A stretch of DNA of 6,876 bases from Dehalococcoidia bacterium (GCA_023128875.1 JAGMDB010000066.1:1-6876); one strand, 5' to 3'; counted from the stretch's first letter, positions 1 to 5,750 are shown. Notes: generated by a model from the sequence alone, not told the origin. A program made the numbers and translations.

Positions 1-22
1 TCAAATCCTCTCACCCCGACCA
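1..22 (+). tRNA. tRNA-Pro, 3' end only (cut by the window edge)
   Basis: The first 22 bases read as the 3' part of a tRNA. Bases 1-6 (TCAAAT) fit the end of a TTCAAAT T-loop, 7-11 (CCTCT) the 3' strand of the T stem, 12-18 (CACCCCG) the 3' acceptor strand, 19 (A) the discriminator, and 20-22 an encoded CCA. The implied 5' end would be CGGGGTG. A C1:G72 pair with A73 is characteristic of bacterial proline tRNAs, and the stretch closely resembles the 3' end of known bacterial tRNA-Pro. The anticodon lies outside the window, so the amino-acid identity is inferred from the acceptor stem. An encoded CCA favours a bacterium. tRNA 3' ends are common integration sites, but no copy of this sequence was seen elsewhere in the window. 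Confidence 0.75.
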
Positions 23-130
23 CAGATACCAAACATAACCCCTAGAGCTGCATCCTTCTTGCATAGACACAGATAAGTGGATGCCAGTCGGGTTTCACGA
101 CCTTTCACGGAGTAGATATGCTAACGCTTT
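23..130. other. Short intergenic gap between tRNA and aminotransferase end
   Basis: This 108-base stretch separates the tRNA 3' end from the stop codon of the convergently oriented aminotransferase gene. It holds a short direct repeat, TTTCACG at 93-99 and 103-109, and a weak 4-bp hairpin (GTCG 87-90 with CGAC 98-101). Neither is followed by a T-run in a way that makes a credible intrinsic terminator. I see no gene here. Confidence 0.5.
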
Positions 131-1462
131 TCATCTGTTCAGTTCATCCACGAACTCGCTAAACACCTTGTTGTGCAAATCAACATCCTCAGCCGTAGTT
201 TCAGGACAGACCAGCATCATATCATGGAATGGTGTGAGTAAGATGCCACGATTGACAAAGAATAAGTGGACGAGCTTATCCATCTCGAGGTCATATGCGT
301 TTATTGCCTCAGCTCCATTCTGGGGAGGAGTTGGGCAGAAGCGGTACTCGACCCTGCAGCCAAGGCGGATAACATGCCAAGGGAGGCTGTCTGTCTTTAT
401 CGTTCTATCGATGCCATCGGCCAACTGTTCAGCAAGGCGAATCATGTGGCCATAAGCCGAGTCGGTCATGACATGCTCCAGTGTTGCCCTCAGTGCAGCG
501 ACTGCCAGCGCGTTACTGGACAATGTTCCTCCAAGCCCCATGTCCCATTCTCTTGAAGTAAGTCCTCCTAAAAACCGATTGGTGACTTCCTGGCTAAGGC
601 CCATAACAGCGGCAGGAAAACCACCAGCAATCGCTTTTCCTAAGGTGAAGATATCTGGTTCGAGATTCCACGCCCCAGTAAGCCCTCCCGGGCCGCCGCA
701 AATAGTGTGTGTCTCATCGATGATCAGTAGTGTGCCAAAGTGTTGTGTCACCTCACGCAATGCTGCGTGGTAGCCTGGAATAGGATAGATTATACCCACG
801 TCTGTCATCGCTGGCTCGCATATCACACAGGCGATGTCTCGGGGAGACAACGCCGCCTGTACCGCATCTATGTCGTTAAATTGGACCACCCGTGTGGTTA
901 ACGCAAGAGCGGGAGGCTTTCCCATAATCCGTTCTCGCCTGTAATTGACCAGTGTCTCATCCAGGCTGCCATGGTAGCAACCATCAAATACTAAAATCAG
1001 ATTTCTTTGGGTAGTCTGTCGAGCCACTCTAATGGCGAACTTATTTGCATTTGTTGCTGTCATATATATCTGCCAGTATGGCAAGCCGAAACGGCGCACC
1101 AGATTTTCTCCCACCCAAACGCAGTCTTCTGTTGGGAGCATCGAAGTCATGCCTTTGCCTACACGATCCACTATTGTATTTACAGTGGCTGCTGGGGAAT
1201 GCCCAAACATTGCCCCGCTATCTCCCAGGCATAGGTCCAGGTAGCGATGGCCATCCACATCAGCCAAGCGAGCTCCATTGGCCTCTTTCACGAAGATGGG
1301 GAAGGGACCAGCCCACCTGTGCATCCAGCTCATGGGGACGCCGTTAAGGAGCGAAGCTTTTGCTCTTTCAAACAGTGCCTGTGATTTCGGCCGCTCTTCA
1401 ACATAGCGTGACTCTTCCCGGTGCACCAGCATCTTGATTTTTGTTCGGTCAATCGTTTTCAT
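131..1462 (-). CDS. Class III PLP aminotransferase (glutamate-1-semialdehyde aminomutase-like / aspartate aminotransferase family)
   Basis: This 443-residue protein has the fold-type I, class III layout at normal family length. The visible landmarks are YHG at 163-165 near the cofactor, the PLP-binding acid in IIDETHT (D249), the PLP lysine in TLGKAIAGG (K276), and GGT at 311-313, which contacts the phosphate. Where true glutamate-1-semialdehyde aminomutase has a GTEA-type motif, this protein has MTATNANKF (134-142). I know that variant from a separate, functionally unassigned group often labelled aspartate aminotransferase family. It is therefore unlikely to be HemL of haem synthesis. It should move an amino group between an amino acid or amine and a keto acid; the substrate is not readable. 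The start at 1462 has AGAGGA (1475-1480) upstream, at a rather long 12-base spacing, and a good promoter at 1519-1546. It is transcribed alone, divergent from the DUF5679 gene. Confidence 0.9.
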   Translation of the reverse strand: MKTIDRTKIKMLVHREESRYVEERPKSQALFERAKASLLNGVPMSWMHRWAGPFPIFVKEANGARLADVDGHRYLDLCLGDSGAMFGHSPAATVNTIVDRVGKGMTSMLPTEDCVWVGENLVRRFGLPYWQIYMTATNANKFAIRVARQTTQRNLILVFDGCYHGSLDETLVNYRRERIMGKPPALALTTRVVQFNDIDAVQAALSPRDIACVICEPAMTDVGIIYPIPGYHAALREVTQHFGTLLIIDETHTICGGPGGLTGAWNLEPDIFTLGKAIAGGFPAAVMGLSQEVTNRFLGGLTSREWDMGLGGTLSSNALAVAALRATLEHVMTDSAYGHMIRLAEQLADGIDRTIKTDSLPWHVIRLGCRVEYRFCPTPPQNGAEAINAYDLEMDKLVHLFFVNRGILLTPFHDMMLVCPETTAEDVDLHNKVFSEFVDELNR

Positions 1463-1518
1463 AATGATTGCATTTCCTCTGTTTCATTGAATTAGCAATG
1501 AAGGATTTAACTTAAGAG

Positions 1519-1546
1519 ATTATAGACTTTCCTCAATAACTTGCAA
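1519..1546 (-). promoter_or_regulatory. Sigma70-type promoter for the aminotransferase
   Basis: On the minus strand a perfect TATAAT (1524-1519) is preceded after 16 bases by TTGCAA (1546-1541), a 4/6 match to the -35 consensus. A start point near 1512 would give a leader of about 50 bases to the ATG at 1462. This is a reading of consensus boxes, without experimental support. Confidence 0.55.
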
Positions 1547-1563
1547 ATAGCCTTGTAGCTATT
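1546..1563. promoter_or_regulatory. Inverted repeat between two divergent promoters, candidate operator
   Basis: AATAGC (1546-1551) and GCTATT (1558-1563) form a perfect 6-bp inverted repeat with a 6-base spacer. It touches the -35 box of the aminotransferase promoter (1541-1546) on one side and the -35 box of the DUF5679 promoter (1562-1567) on the other. The position suits a dimeric regulator controlling both genes. A chance 6-bp repeat cannot be excluded. Confidence 0.4.
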
Positions 1564-1591
1564 GACATTGTAGAAGCAAATAATTTATTAT
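1562..1591 (+). promoter_or_regulatory. Sigma70-type promoter for the DUF5679 gene
   Basis: A consensus TTGACA (1562-1567) is followed after 18 bases by TATTAT (1586-1591), a 5/6 match to the -10 box. Transcription would begin near 1598, leaving a leader of roughly 25 bases that contains the ribosome-binding site AAGGAGGT at 1608-1615. This is the best-matching promoter in the window. Confidence 0.6.
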
Positions 1592-1622
1592 CCATCTTAA
1601 GGAGAAAAAGGAGGTAGGTTAA

Positions 1623-1763
1623 ATGCAAGCATATTGTATGAAGTGTCGCGCTAAGAGGGAAATGAGGAACGCTAGACCAATAACCATGAAAAATGGGAGA
1701 CCGGCAACCCAGGGTGTGTGTCCTGTGTGTGGGACTAAAATGTTCAGGATCGGTAAGAGCTAA
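1623..1763 (+). CDS. DUF5679-type small zinc-ribbon protein
   Basis: This 46-residue protein has a CxxC at 5-8 and a CPVCG at 33-37, the two halves of a one-zinc ribbon. The C-terminal part, with NGRPAT, CPVCGTKMFRIGK and a basic middle, matches my memory of the DUF5679 family, whose members have about this length and occur mostly in Chloroflexota. The start is secure: a near-perfect AAGGAGGT (1608-1615) sits 7 bases before the ATG, and a strong promoter lies just upstream. The function of the family is not known. The small basic zinc-ribbon form is compatible with nucleic-acid or ribosome binding, but that is speculation. It stands alone; no terminator is evident after the stop. Confidence 0.88.
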   Translation: MQAYCMKCRAKREMRNARPITMKNGRPATQGVCPVCGTKMFRIGKS

Positions 1764-1780
1764 AGCTGGTATAGCGAATA

Positions 1781-1814
1781 TCAGTGCACTGAAGAGATTA
1801 GATATTTGTGCACA
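1781..1814. repeat. Pair of GTGCAC-centred palindromes
   Basis: A perfect 12-bp palindrome, TCAGTGCACTGA (1781-1792), is followed by a perfect 8-bp palindrome, TGTGCACA (1807-1814). Both share the core GTGCAC, and their centres are 24 bp apart. They lie 18 bases after the DUF5679 stop and ahead of the 78-residue gene. Paired palindromes with a shared core could be an operator for a dimeric regulator; this is inferred from symmetry only. Confidence 0.4.
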
Positions 1815-1821
1815 TAAGGAT

Positions 1822-1881
1822 ACCTGGCTTTTCTGCTGCTAGGACAGTTGGGCCAATTGCTTAGCCAGGTTACAATTGGCC
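1822..1881 (+). promoter_or_regulatory. Two overlapping inverted repeats, candidate RNA switch or structured leader
   Basis: ACCTGGCT (1822-1829) is complementary to AGCCAGGT (1863-1870), an 8-bp stem with a 33-base loop. GGCCAATTG (1851-1859) is complementary to CAATTGGCC (1873-1881), a 9-bp stem with a 13-base loop. The 3' arm of the first stem lies wholly inside the loop of the second. Full pairing of both as a pseudoknot would leave only 2 bases to span an 8-bp helix, so the two stems are more likely alternatives. The element sits in the leader of the 78-residue gene, 34 bases before a strong ribosome-binding site. I do not recognise it as a known riboswitch class. Confidence 0.4.
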
Positions 1882-1915
1882 TTCGTGATTGTGTGCCTTG
1901 CGAACATGCTGCGCC

Positions 1916-1948
1916 AGGAGGTATATGTTTATGCCTAGAGGCAAGTAG
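1916..1948 (+). promoter_or_regulatory. Strong ribosome-binding site with five-codon mini-ORF
   Basis: AGGAGGT (1916-1922) stands 8 bases before an ATG at 1931 that opens a frame of only five codons (MPRGK) ending in TAG at 1946-1948. Another in-frame ATG at 1925 is too close to the site. The 78-residue gene begins 14 bases after this stop, in another frame. The site could drive a leader peptide coupled to the next gene, or mark an ancestral start lost by a frameshift. A small hairpin (TGCC 1932-1935 with GGCA 1940-1943) covers the mini-ORF. Confidence 0.35.
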
Positions 1949-1962
1949 AGGAACGGCAAGAA

Positions 1963-2199
1963 ATGGAACAGAAAAATCGTTGTAGATGGTATGACGAGAC
2001 TTCTGGTGTGAAACGGTCTTGCGATTTAGGCTTGATTGATAAGAAGTGGATATGGGACTATTGCTGGCAAGGTGGTAAAGGGTGCGTAAGAAAGAAAAGG
2101 TTCGAGGAAGAGGGATACGTATCTCCTGATTATATCTTACCTGATGGCTCTATAAGTGAACGCGTTAAGACATACCTTGAGCAGAAGGGAAGGCTCTAA
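1963..2199 (+). CDS. Small cysteine- and tryptophan-containing protein, unknown function
   Basis: I do not recognise this 78-residue protein. It has four cysteines, all in the first half (7, 20, 34 and 41, spacings 12, 13 and 6), four tryptophans (9, 29, 31, 35) and a highly charged C-terminal half without cysteine. There is no signal peptide or membrane segment, so it is probably cytoplasmic. Four spaced cysteines could bind zinc or an Fe-S cluster; no standard CxxC pair is present, so this is only a possibility. The ATG at 1963 is the only start in frame, because an in-frame stop lies at 1936-1938. Its own ribosome-binding site (AGAGG 1947-1951) is 11 bases away and mediocre, while a far stronger one upstream serves a mini-ORF. 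It follows the DUF5679 gene on the same strand after 199 bases and converges on the dehydrogenase operon. The open frame and skewed composition make a real gene likely. Confidence 0.62.
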   Translation: MEQKNRCRWYDETSGVKRSCDLGLIDKKWIWDYCWQGGKGCVRKKRFEEEGYVSPDYILPDGSISERVKTYLEQKGRL

Positions 2200-2314
2200 A
2201 TAGAATAGTACAGCACAAAAGCGATTTGTTCTTTCAGTTAGATTCAAATTGAATAGTGGGTTGATTGGTTACACAAACAGAAATAGGTAGGGACAGGTGC
2301 GGTTATTAAGGGGT
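2200..2314. other. Convergent intergenic gap, no clear terminator
   Basis: This 115-base gap separates the stops of two converging genes. The only symmetry is ATTCAA-A-TTGAAT (2242-2254), whose one-base centre cannot form a hairpin. No GC-rich stem followed by a T-run is visible on either strand. Confidence 0.5.
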
Positions 2315-3481
2315 TTATAGCCAATTGCACCAGCGGCCAGGGTATTCGCGGTATTCTCTTTTAAACCTCCGCAGGTTGAAGTACTCCATTACTTCGCATT
2401 TTTCCTGTTTGATGATTAAATCGGCTATTAACTTTCCTAGCGCTTGTGAGAAGCAAAATCCGTAGCCATTACAGCCACAGGCCAATATCAGTCCTTTTAG
2501 CTCATCTACTTCACCCAAAATCGGTAACTCGTCGGGGGTTATATCCTCGAAGCCTCCCCAATGCCTCAAGACATTCACATTGCCTAGCTTTGGAATATAT
2601 CTTTGCATAGTTTGAGCGGTACGCTCGAGAATACCTAAGCTTGCCTCCGTATTGTATCCCGGTTGCCTGATTGGCACAGCTTCTTCCCCTGCTATGATTT
2701 GCCCGTTCTTTGTCTGGCGGCTCCAGATGTTTGCACAGTCAGCAAGATATGGTAATGGCTCCAGGGGCTCAGTGATGAACGCCTCATCACGATAAGGCAT
2801 AGTTGGTATCTTTATGCCGGCCATCTGGGCCACATCACTGGACCAGCCTCCTGCCGCGTTAATTACAACATGGGTGTTTATTTTTCCTTTAGTTGTTAGT
2901 ATGCTTTCTATTTTCCCGTTTTCAATTTCTATGCCTGTTACGTCGGTATAAGTGTAAATATTTGCTCCTGCTCTCTTTGCATTGGTAGTAAGTGCTTCAA
3001 CGGTATAGAAGGGATTTGCACCAGCGAAAAGCGGGTGGTTCAAAAAATGGTATCCTCCCACCACTGGATTATTGACTACATCAATATATGGAGCTACTTT
3101 TTCTATCGCCTCTGGCTCCAGGTATTCAATGCTTACGCCTAAGTTCTTTTCTACATTTGCCATTGCTTTACGATAATCCTCTTCTTCCCTCGGGGCAACA
3201 AGTATCAGAGAATCTGATGGCGCATACTCTATGTCATAATCCAGTTCCTCTTCCAATTCCGCAAATTTCTTTGCGGTGCTAATCCCAACCCTGGCTAATT
3301 CTTCATCAGATTGCTGGCACCACATGCTCCAGATCATTGCGCCGGAGCGGCCAGTAGCCCCGTTTGCAAGGCTGCCTTTCTCAATAAGCACTGTATCGAT
3401 GTTTTCCTTCGAGAGATTGTATGCGATTGTACAGCCGTTGATCCCACCACCAATGATGGCAACTTCAGCGCTTCTTTTCAT
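2315..3481 (-). CDS. DAO-family FAD amine/imino-acid dehydrogenase, beta subunit of a PDH1-like complex
   Basis: This 388-residue flavoprotein is the likely catalytic subunit, oxidising the C-N bond of an amino or imino acid. It opens with the FAD dinucleotide-binding motif IIGGGINGC (9-17), an acidic residue ending the second strand (E34), and GATGRSGAM (41-49), which contacts the FAD pyrophosphate. Near the C-terminus are the typical DAO segments ITPDELPILG and a GYGF element followed by the final helix. The length fits PDH1 beta, sarcosine oxidase beta and HcnC proteins. The N-terminus starts directly with the Rossmann fold and there is no signal peptide, so it is cytoplasmic. Its ATG overlaps the stop of the BFD-like gene by four bases (ATGA, 3481-3478), implying translational coupling. 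It is the last gene of the operon. Proline, hydroxyproline, sarcosine, glycine or a D-amino acid are all possible substrates. Confidence 0.9.
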   Translation of the reverse strand: MKRSAEVAIIGGGINGCTIAYNLSKENIDTVLIEKGSLANGATGRSGAMIWSMWCQQSDEELARVGISTAKKFAELEEELDYDIEYAPSDSLILVAPREEEDYRKAMANVEKNLGVSIEYLEPEAIEKVAPYIDVVNNPVVGGYHFLNHPLFAGANPFYTVEALTTNAKRAGANIYTYTDVTGIEIENGKIESILTTKGKINTHVVINAAGGWSSDVAQMAGIKIPTMPYRDEAFITEPLEPLPYLADCANIWSRQTKNGQIIAGEEAVPIRQPGYNTEASLGILERTAQTMQRYIPKLGNVNVLRHWGGFEDITPDELPILGEVDELKGLILACGCNGYGFCFSQALGKLIADLIIKQEKCEVMEYFNLRRFKREYREYPGRWCNWL

Positions 3482-3771
3482 TCTTCCCTTTCATTCCCCT
3501 TTACTATCTTTCCCAGCACTCCAACTGGCACAGGCTTGATAGGTGCTCGGTCGCAGGGCGGCAGAATTTCCTCCGGCGGCTTCCCTGTTTTCTGGCCAAT
3601 CAATTTCATAATTTGAGGCATACATCCACGGCCCTGGCATTCTCCCATTCCTGCTCGCAAATGCCGCTTGATTTCAGTGGGGGTTGTATAACCTTGCTCG
3701 ATTGCTTTTATTATCTCTTCTTTAGTGATATCTTCACAGAAGCATACGATAGTTTCTTCCTCCTTACTCAT
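3478..3771 (-). CDS. BFD-like [2Fe-2S] small subunit of the dehydrogenase complex
   Basis: From the ATG at 3771 this is a 97-residue protein with the Fer2_BFD signature: CFC at 10-12, then MGECQGRGC at 42-50, so the ligands are C10, C12, C45 and C50. The RAGMG-CQGR-C wording matches the [2Fe-2S] segment that is internal in sarcosine oxidase alpha and HcnA-type proteins; here it is a separate gene, as in PDH1-type operons. It should relay electrons between the beta and alpha flavins. The frame is open upstream to an ATG at 3825, which would add 18 residues. I prefer 3771 because AGAAGGAGG (3783-3775) lies directly in front, the added residues look unlike the family, and the shorter form overlaps the ferredoxin gene by only 8 bases. 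The proline-rich tail (residues 70-85) may be a docking segment. Confidence 0.87.
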   Translation of the reverse strand: MSKEEETIVCFCEDITKEEIIKAIEQGYTTPTEIKRHLRAGMGECQGRGCMPQIMKLIGQKTGKPPEEILPPCDRAPIKPVPVGVLGKIVKGNEREE

Positions 3772-4270
3772 TTTCCTCCTTCTGCATTTTAATCGAACGA
3801 GCTTCCATAGCCAGTTCTCTATCAACAGCTATGGAGATAATATATGTTCCTCCTCTGCCCTTCCCGATTTTTATCACCTCTGCCTCTCCAATCTTTTTCC
3901 CGGAGCGACCCAGCGCATCAACTTTCTCTCCTTTTTTTGGCAGGGGAAGCATTTCATAAGGAATAAAAACCAGTGCCTTACCCTCCTTATAATTCATATT
4001 TACGACAAAGATAGCTAAGCCAGGGCAAATATCTATGCATAGGGTGCAGCCTGTACACTTTGCATAGTCTATGATGGGTGGTGTTATAAGGCTTTCTTTG
4101 CTTATAGCGCCTGGTTTGCAAGCTTCCACACAGGGGTCGCATGGAATATCCTCTGTGCATTCAATGATTGCTACTGGCCCTTTTGCCAGCCTTTCTTCAG
4201 AAGGGAGTTTAGTTTTTCCCCTCAAAATATCATATGTCAGATAGCCTGTTTCCCTTGCTTTATTTTTCAT
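3764..4270 (-). CDS. 2[4Fe-4S] ferredoxin-like subunit of the dehydrogenase complex
   Basis: This 168-residue protein carries two cluster sites. The second is canonical: C72, C75, C78 and C82 followed by Pro83 (CTGCTLCIDICP). The first has C38, C44, C47 and C51, a CX5CX2CX3C spacing with extra residues in the first loop and Lys before Pro53. After the clusters, residues 97-160 form a separate domain that looks beta-rich (VFIPYEMLPLP, a glycine-rich stretch, then TYIISIAV) and is not part of classic ferredoxins. In PDH1-type operons a ferredoxin-like gene sits between the alpha and beta subunit genes, as here, so it should carry electrons within or out of the complex. The ATG at 4270 has GAGGT (4283-4279) 8 bases upstream and overlaps the alpha-subunit gene by 11 bases; its stop overlaps the BFD-like gene. 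Confidence 0.87.
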   Translation of the reverse strand: MKNKARETGYLTYDILRGKTKLPSEERLAKGPVAIIECTEDIPCDPCVEACKPGAISKESLITPPIIDYAKCTGCTLCIDICPGLAIFVVNMNYKEGKALVFIPYEMLPLPKKGEKVDALGRSGKKIGEAEVIKIGKGRGGTYIISIAVDRELAMEARSIKMQKEENE

Positions 4271-5735
4271 GGCTTTTTACCTCGCTCCACCTCTGCTGGC
4301 ATTTTCTTTTCCCTGTGGCAACTGCTTCTAGTAGTGAGCTTTCCCTGAGCTTGTTAAGCTCACTAAGAGCATCTTTCTTAATCTCCCCGGCCTCCTCAAT
4401 ATTGCAGCCTTCTTTTTCTGCTATGGCTGCTCCGACAATCCTCCCTTCCAGCATAGCTGTGCTGGCTTCTGCTATGCCAGAAACATCTCCTGCCACGTAT
4501 ATTCCCTCTATAGCAGTTTCCATATTTTCATTGTGGACGGGAACCCACCCTCCCAATTCTGCCACAAACATCTTCTCGCACCCGACCTGGAAGGGGATTC
4601 TGGTTGCAGATGAGAGCCCCACTGCTATTAAGATAAGGTCTACATCCAGCTCTCGCTCCGTGCCTTCAATTGGCTGCATATTTTCATCAATTTCAACAAT
4701 AGTTGCACCATTGACGTACTTCTCCCCTTTGGCTTCCTTAATGGTATGCCTTAAAAGAATAGGCACTCCCAGGCGCGCAAGCTTGGAAGCATGAACGAAG
4801 TATCCTCCCACATGCGGCATTGCTTCAATCACTGCCTGAACTTCCACTCCAGCTTGTAGCAACTGGTATCCAACAATCAAGCCTACATTTCCAGCTCCAA
4901 TGATCAAAGCCTCATTTCCTGGTTTTACTCCATAGACATTCATAAGAGTCTGTACCCCACCAGCTCCATAAACACCCGGCAAGTAGTTTTTGGCAAAAGG
5001 CAGGTAATTTTCATTTGCTCCTGAAGTAATTACTATGTTATCAGCGTTAACCTCTAATAGTTGGTAACCATCATCTTGTTCTTGGACAGCTAAAAACTTA
5101 TGCTTTCCAGTTTTTGCCTCTGCGTAGTATCCTATGGCGCTTGTTTCTGTTAGATACATTCCCTTGTATTTCTTTAGCTCCGCAAGCATTACTCTGGCTA
5201 TCTCAAAACCTCTTAGTCCAGCGTATTCCTCCTTTGAGCCAAAAAACTTGTGCGTTTGCTTGATGAGTTGCCCTCCGGGAATTGGATTTTCATCTATTAT
5301 TAGGATGCTCAGGCCTAGCTTTCTGGAAACTATTCCTGCTTCCAGGCCAGCGGGGCCACTGCCTATTATGAGAACTTGAACATGCTTCTCTTTTCTCGCC
5401 ACTCTTATATTTGATTCATCAGGGAGTACTCCCTTTGCACCCTGGAGTTCTACCCGCATTTCTTCTCTAAGCGGAGTGATACAAGTTCTGACGCTTGGAA
5501 TCCCGTTGACACGCATCAGGCATGAAGAGCATTTTCCAATACCACAAAACCATCCTTCAGGATGGTCGAATCGTTTGCTTTTCCTGAACACCTTAACTCC
5601 AGATGCGAATAGGGCAGCGGCTATGCTTTCATTTTCGTACCCCGCTGCCCTTTTCCCTTCGAATTGAAAATTTACCTTCCTGCCCCTCTTAAAATCAAGG
5701 ATAGGATGCCTCAAGATTCGTTGTTCCTTCTCCAA
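4260..5735 (-). CDS. Alpha subunit of a PDH1/HcnA-like complex: Fer2 domain plus FAD/NAD(P) oxidoreductase
   Basis: This 491-residue protein begins with a Fer2_4-type [2Fe-2S] domain, ligands C64, C69, C72 and C85 (CGIGKCSSC then C). A pyridine-nucleotide-disulfide-oxidoreductase-like core follows, with an FAD motif GSGPAG (125-130), a second dinucleotide fold GAGNVG (280-285) and the C-terminal FAD contact IYVAGD (412-417). The arrangement resembles the N-terminal half of sarcosine oxidase alpha and the alpha subunit of dye-linked L-proline dehydrogenase PDH1, and the length matches the latter. The redox-active CxxC of thioredoxin reductases is absent. It should accept electrons from the beta subunit and pass them to NAD(P)+ or another carrier. 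The start is TTG at 5735, with AAAGGAGG (5750-5743) 7 bases upstream. No in-frame ATG fits better. It is the first gene of the operon. Confidence 0.9.
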   Translation of the reverse strand: MEKEQRILRHPILDFKRGRKVNFQFEGKRAAGYENESIAAALFASGVKVFRKSKRFDHPEGWFCGIGKCSSCLMRVNGIPSVRTCITPLREEMRVELQGAKGVLPDESNIRVARKEKHVQVLIIGSGPAGLEAGIVSRKLGLSILIIDENPIPGGQLIKQTHKFFGSKEEYAGLRGFEIARVMLAELKKYKGMYLTETSAIGYYAEAKTGKHKFLAVQEQDDGYQLLEVNADNIVITSGANENYLPFAKNYLPGVYGAGGVQTLMNVYGVKPGNEALIIGAGNVGLIVGYQLLQAGVEVQAVIEAMPHVGGYFVHASKLARLGVPILLRHTIKEAKGEKYVNGATIVEIDENMQPIEGTERELDVDLILIAVGLSSATRIPFQVGCEKMFVAELGGWVPVHNENMETAIEGIYVAGDVSGIAEASTAMLEGRIVGAAIAEKEGCNIEEAGEIKKDALSELNKLRESSLLEAVATGKRKCQQRWSEVKSHEK

Positions 5736-5742
5736 AACACAA

Positions 5743-5750
5743 CCTCCTTT
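5743..5750 (-). promoter_or_regulatory. Strong ribosome-binding site that fixes a TTG start
   Basis: AAAGGAGG on the minus strand lies 7 bases before TTG (5735-5733). A GTG at 5740-5738 is nearer to the site but in another frame. The excellent site with a weak start codon supports the TTG start for the alpha subunit and hence a full-length Fer2 domain. Confidence 0.65.

Noticed and set aside
87..101. Hairpin downstream of the aminotransferase as a terminator
   Set aside because: Only 4 bp of pairing and no T-run in the direction of transcription.
81..455. 124-codon plus-strand frame near the left edge
   Set aside because: Most of it is antisense to the C-terminal part of the aminotransferase, whose motifs and length are fully accounted for; no ribosome-binding site precedes it.
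1822..1881. Fully formed H-type pseudoknot from the two overlapping stems
   Set aside because: Only 2 bases (1871-1872) would bridge an 8-bp helix, which is sterically too short; alternative pairing is the better reading.
2242..2254. ATTCAA-A-TTGAAT palindrome as a bidirectional terminator
   Set aside because: The one-base centre cannot form a hairpin loop, the arms are AT-rich, and no T-run follows.
3772..3825. Eighteen-residue N-terminal extension of the BFD-like subunit
   Set aside because: The internal ATG at 3771 has a strong ribosome-binding site and gives a family-like N-terminus; the extension overlaps the ferredoxin gene.
4234..4794. 186-codon plus-strand frame
   Set aside because: It is serine- and proline-rich and low in complexity, antiparallel to the well-supported alpha-subunit gene, so it is a shadow frame.
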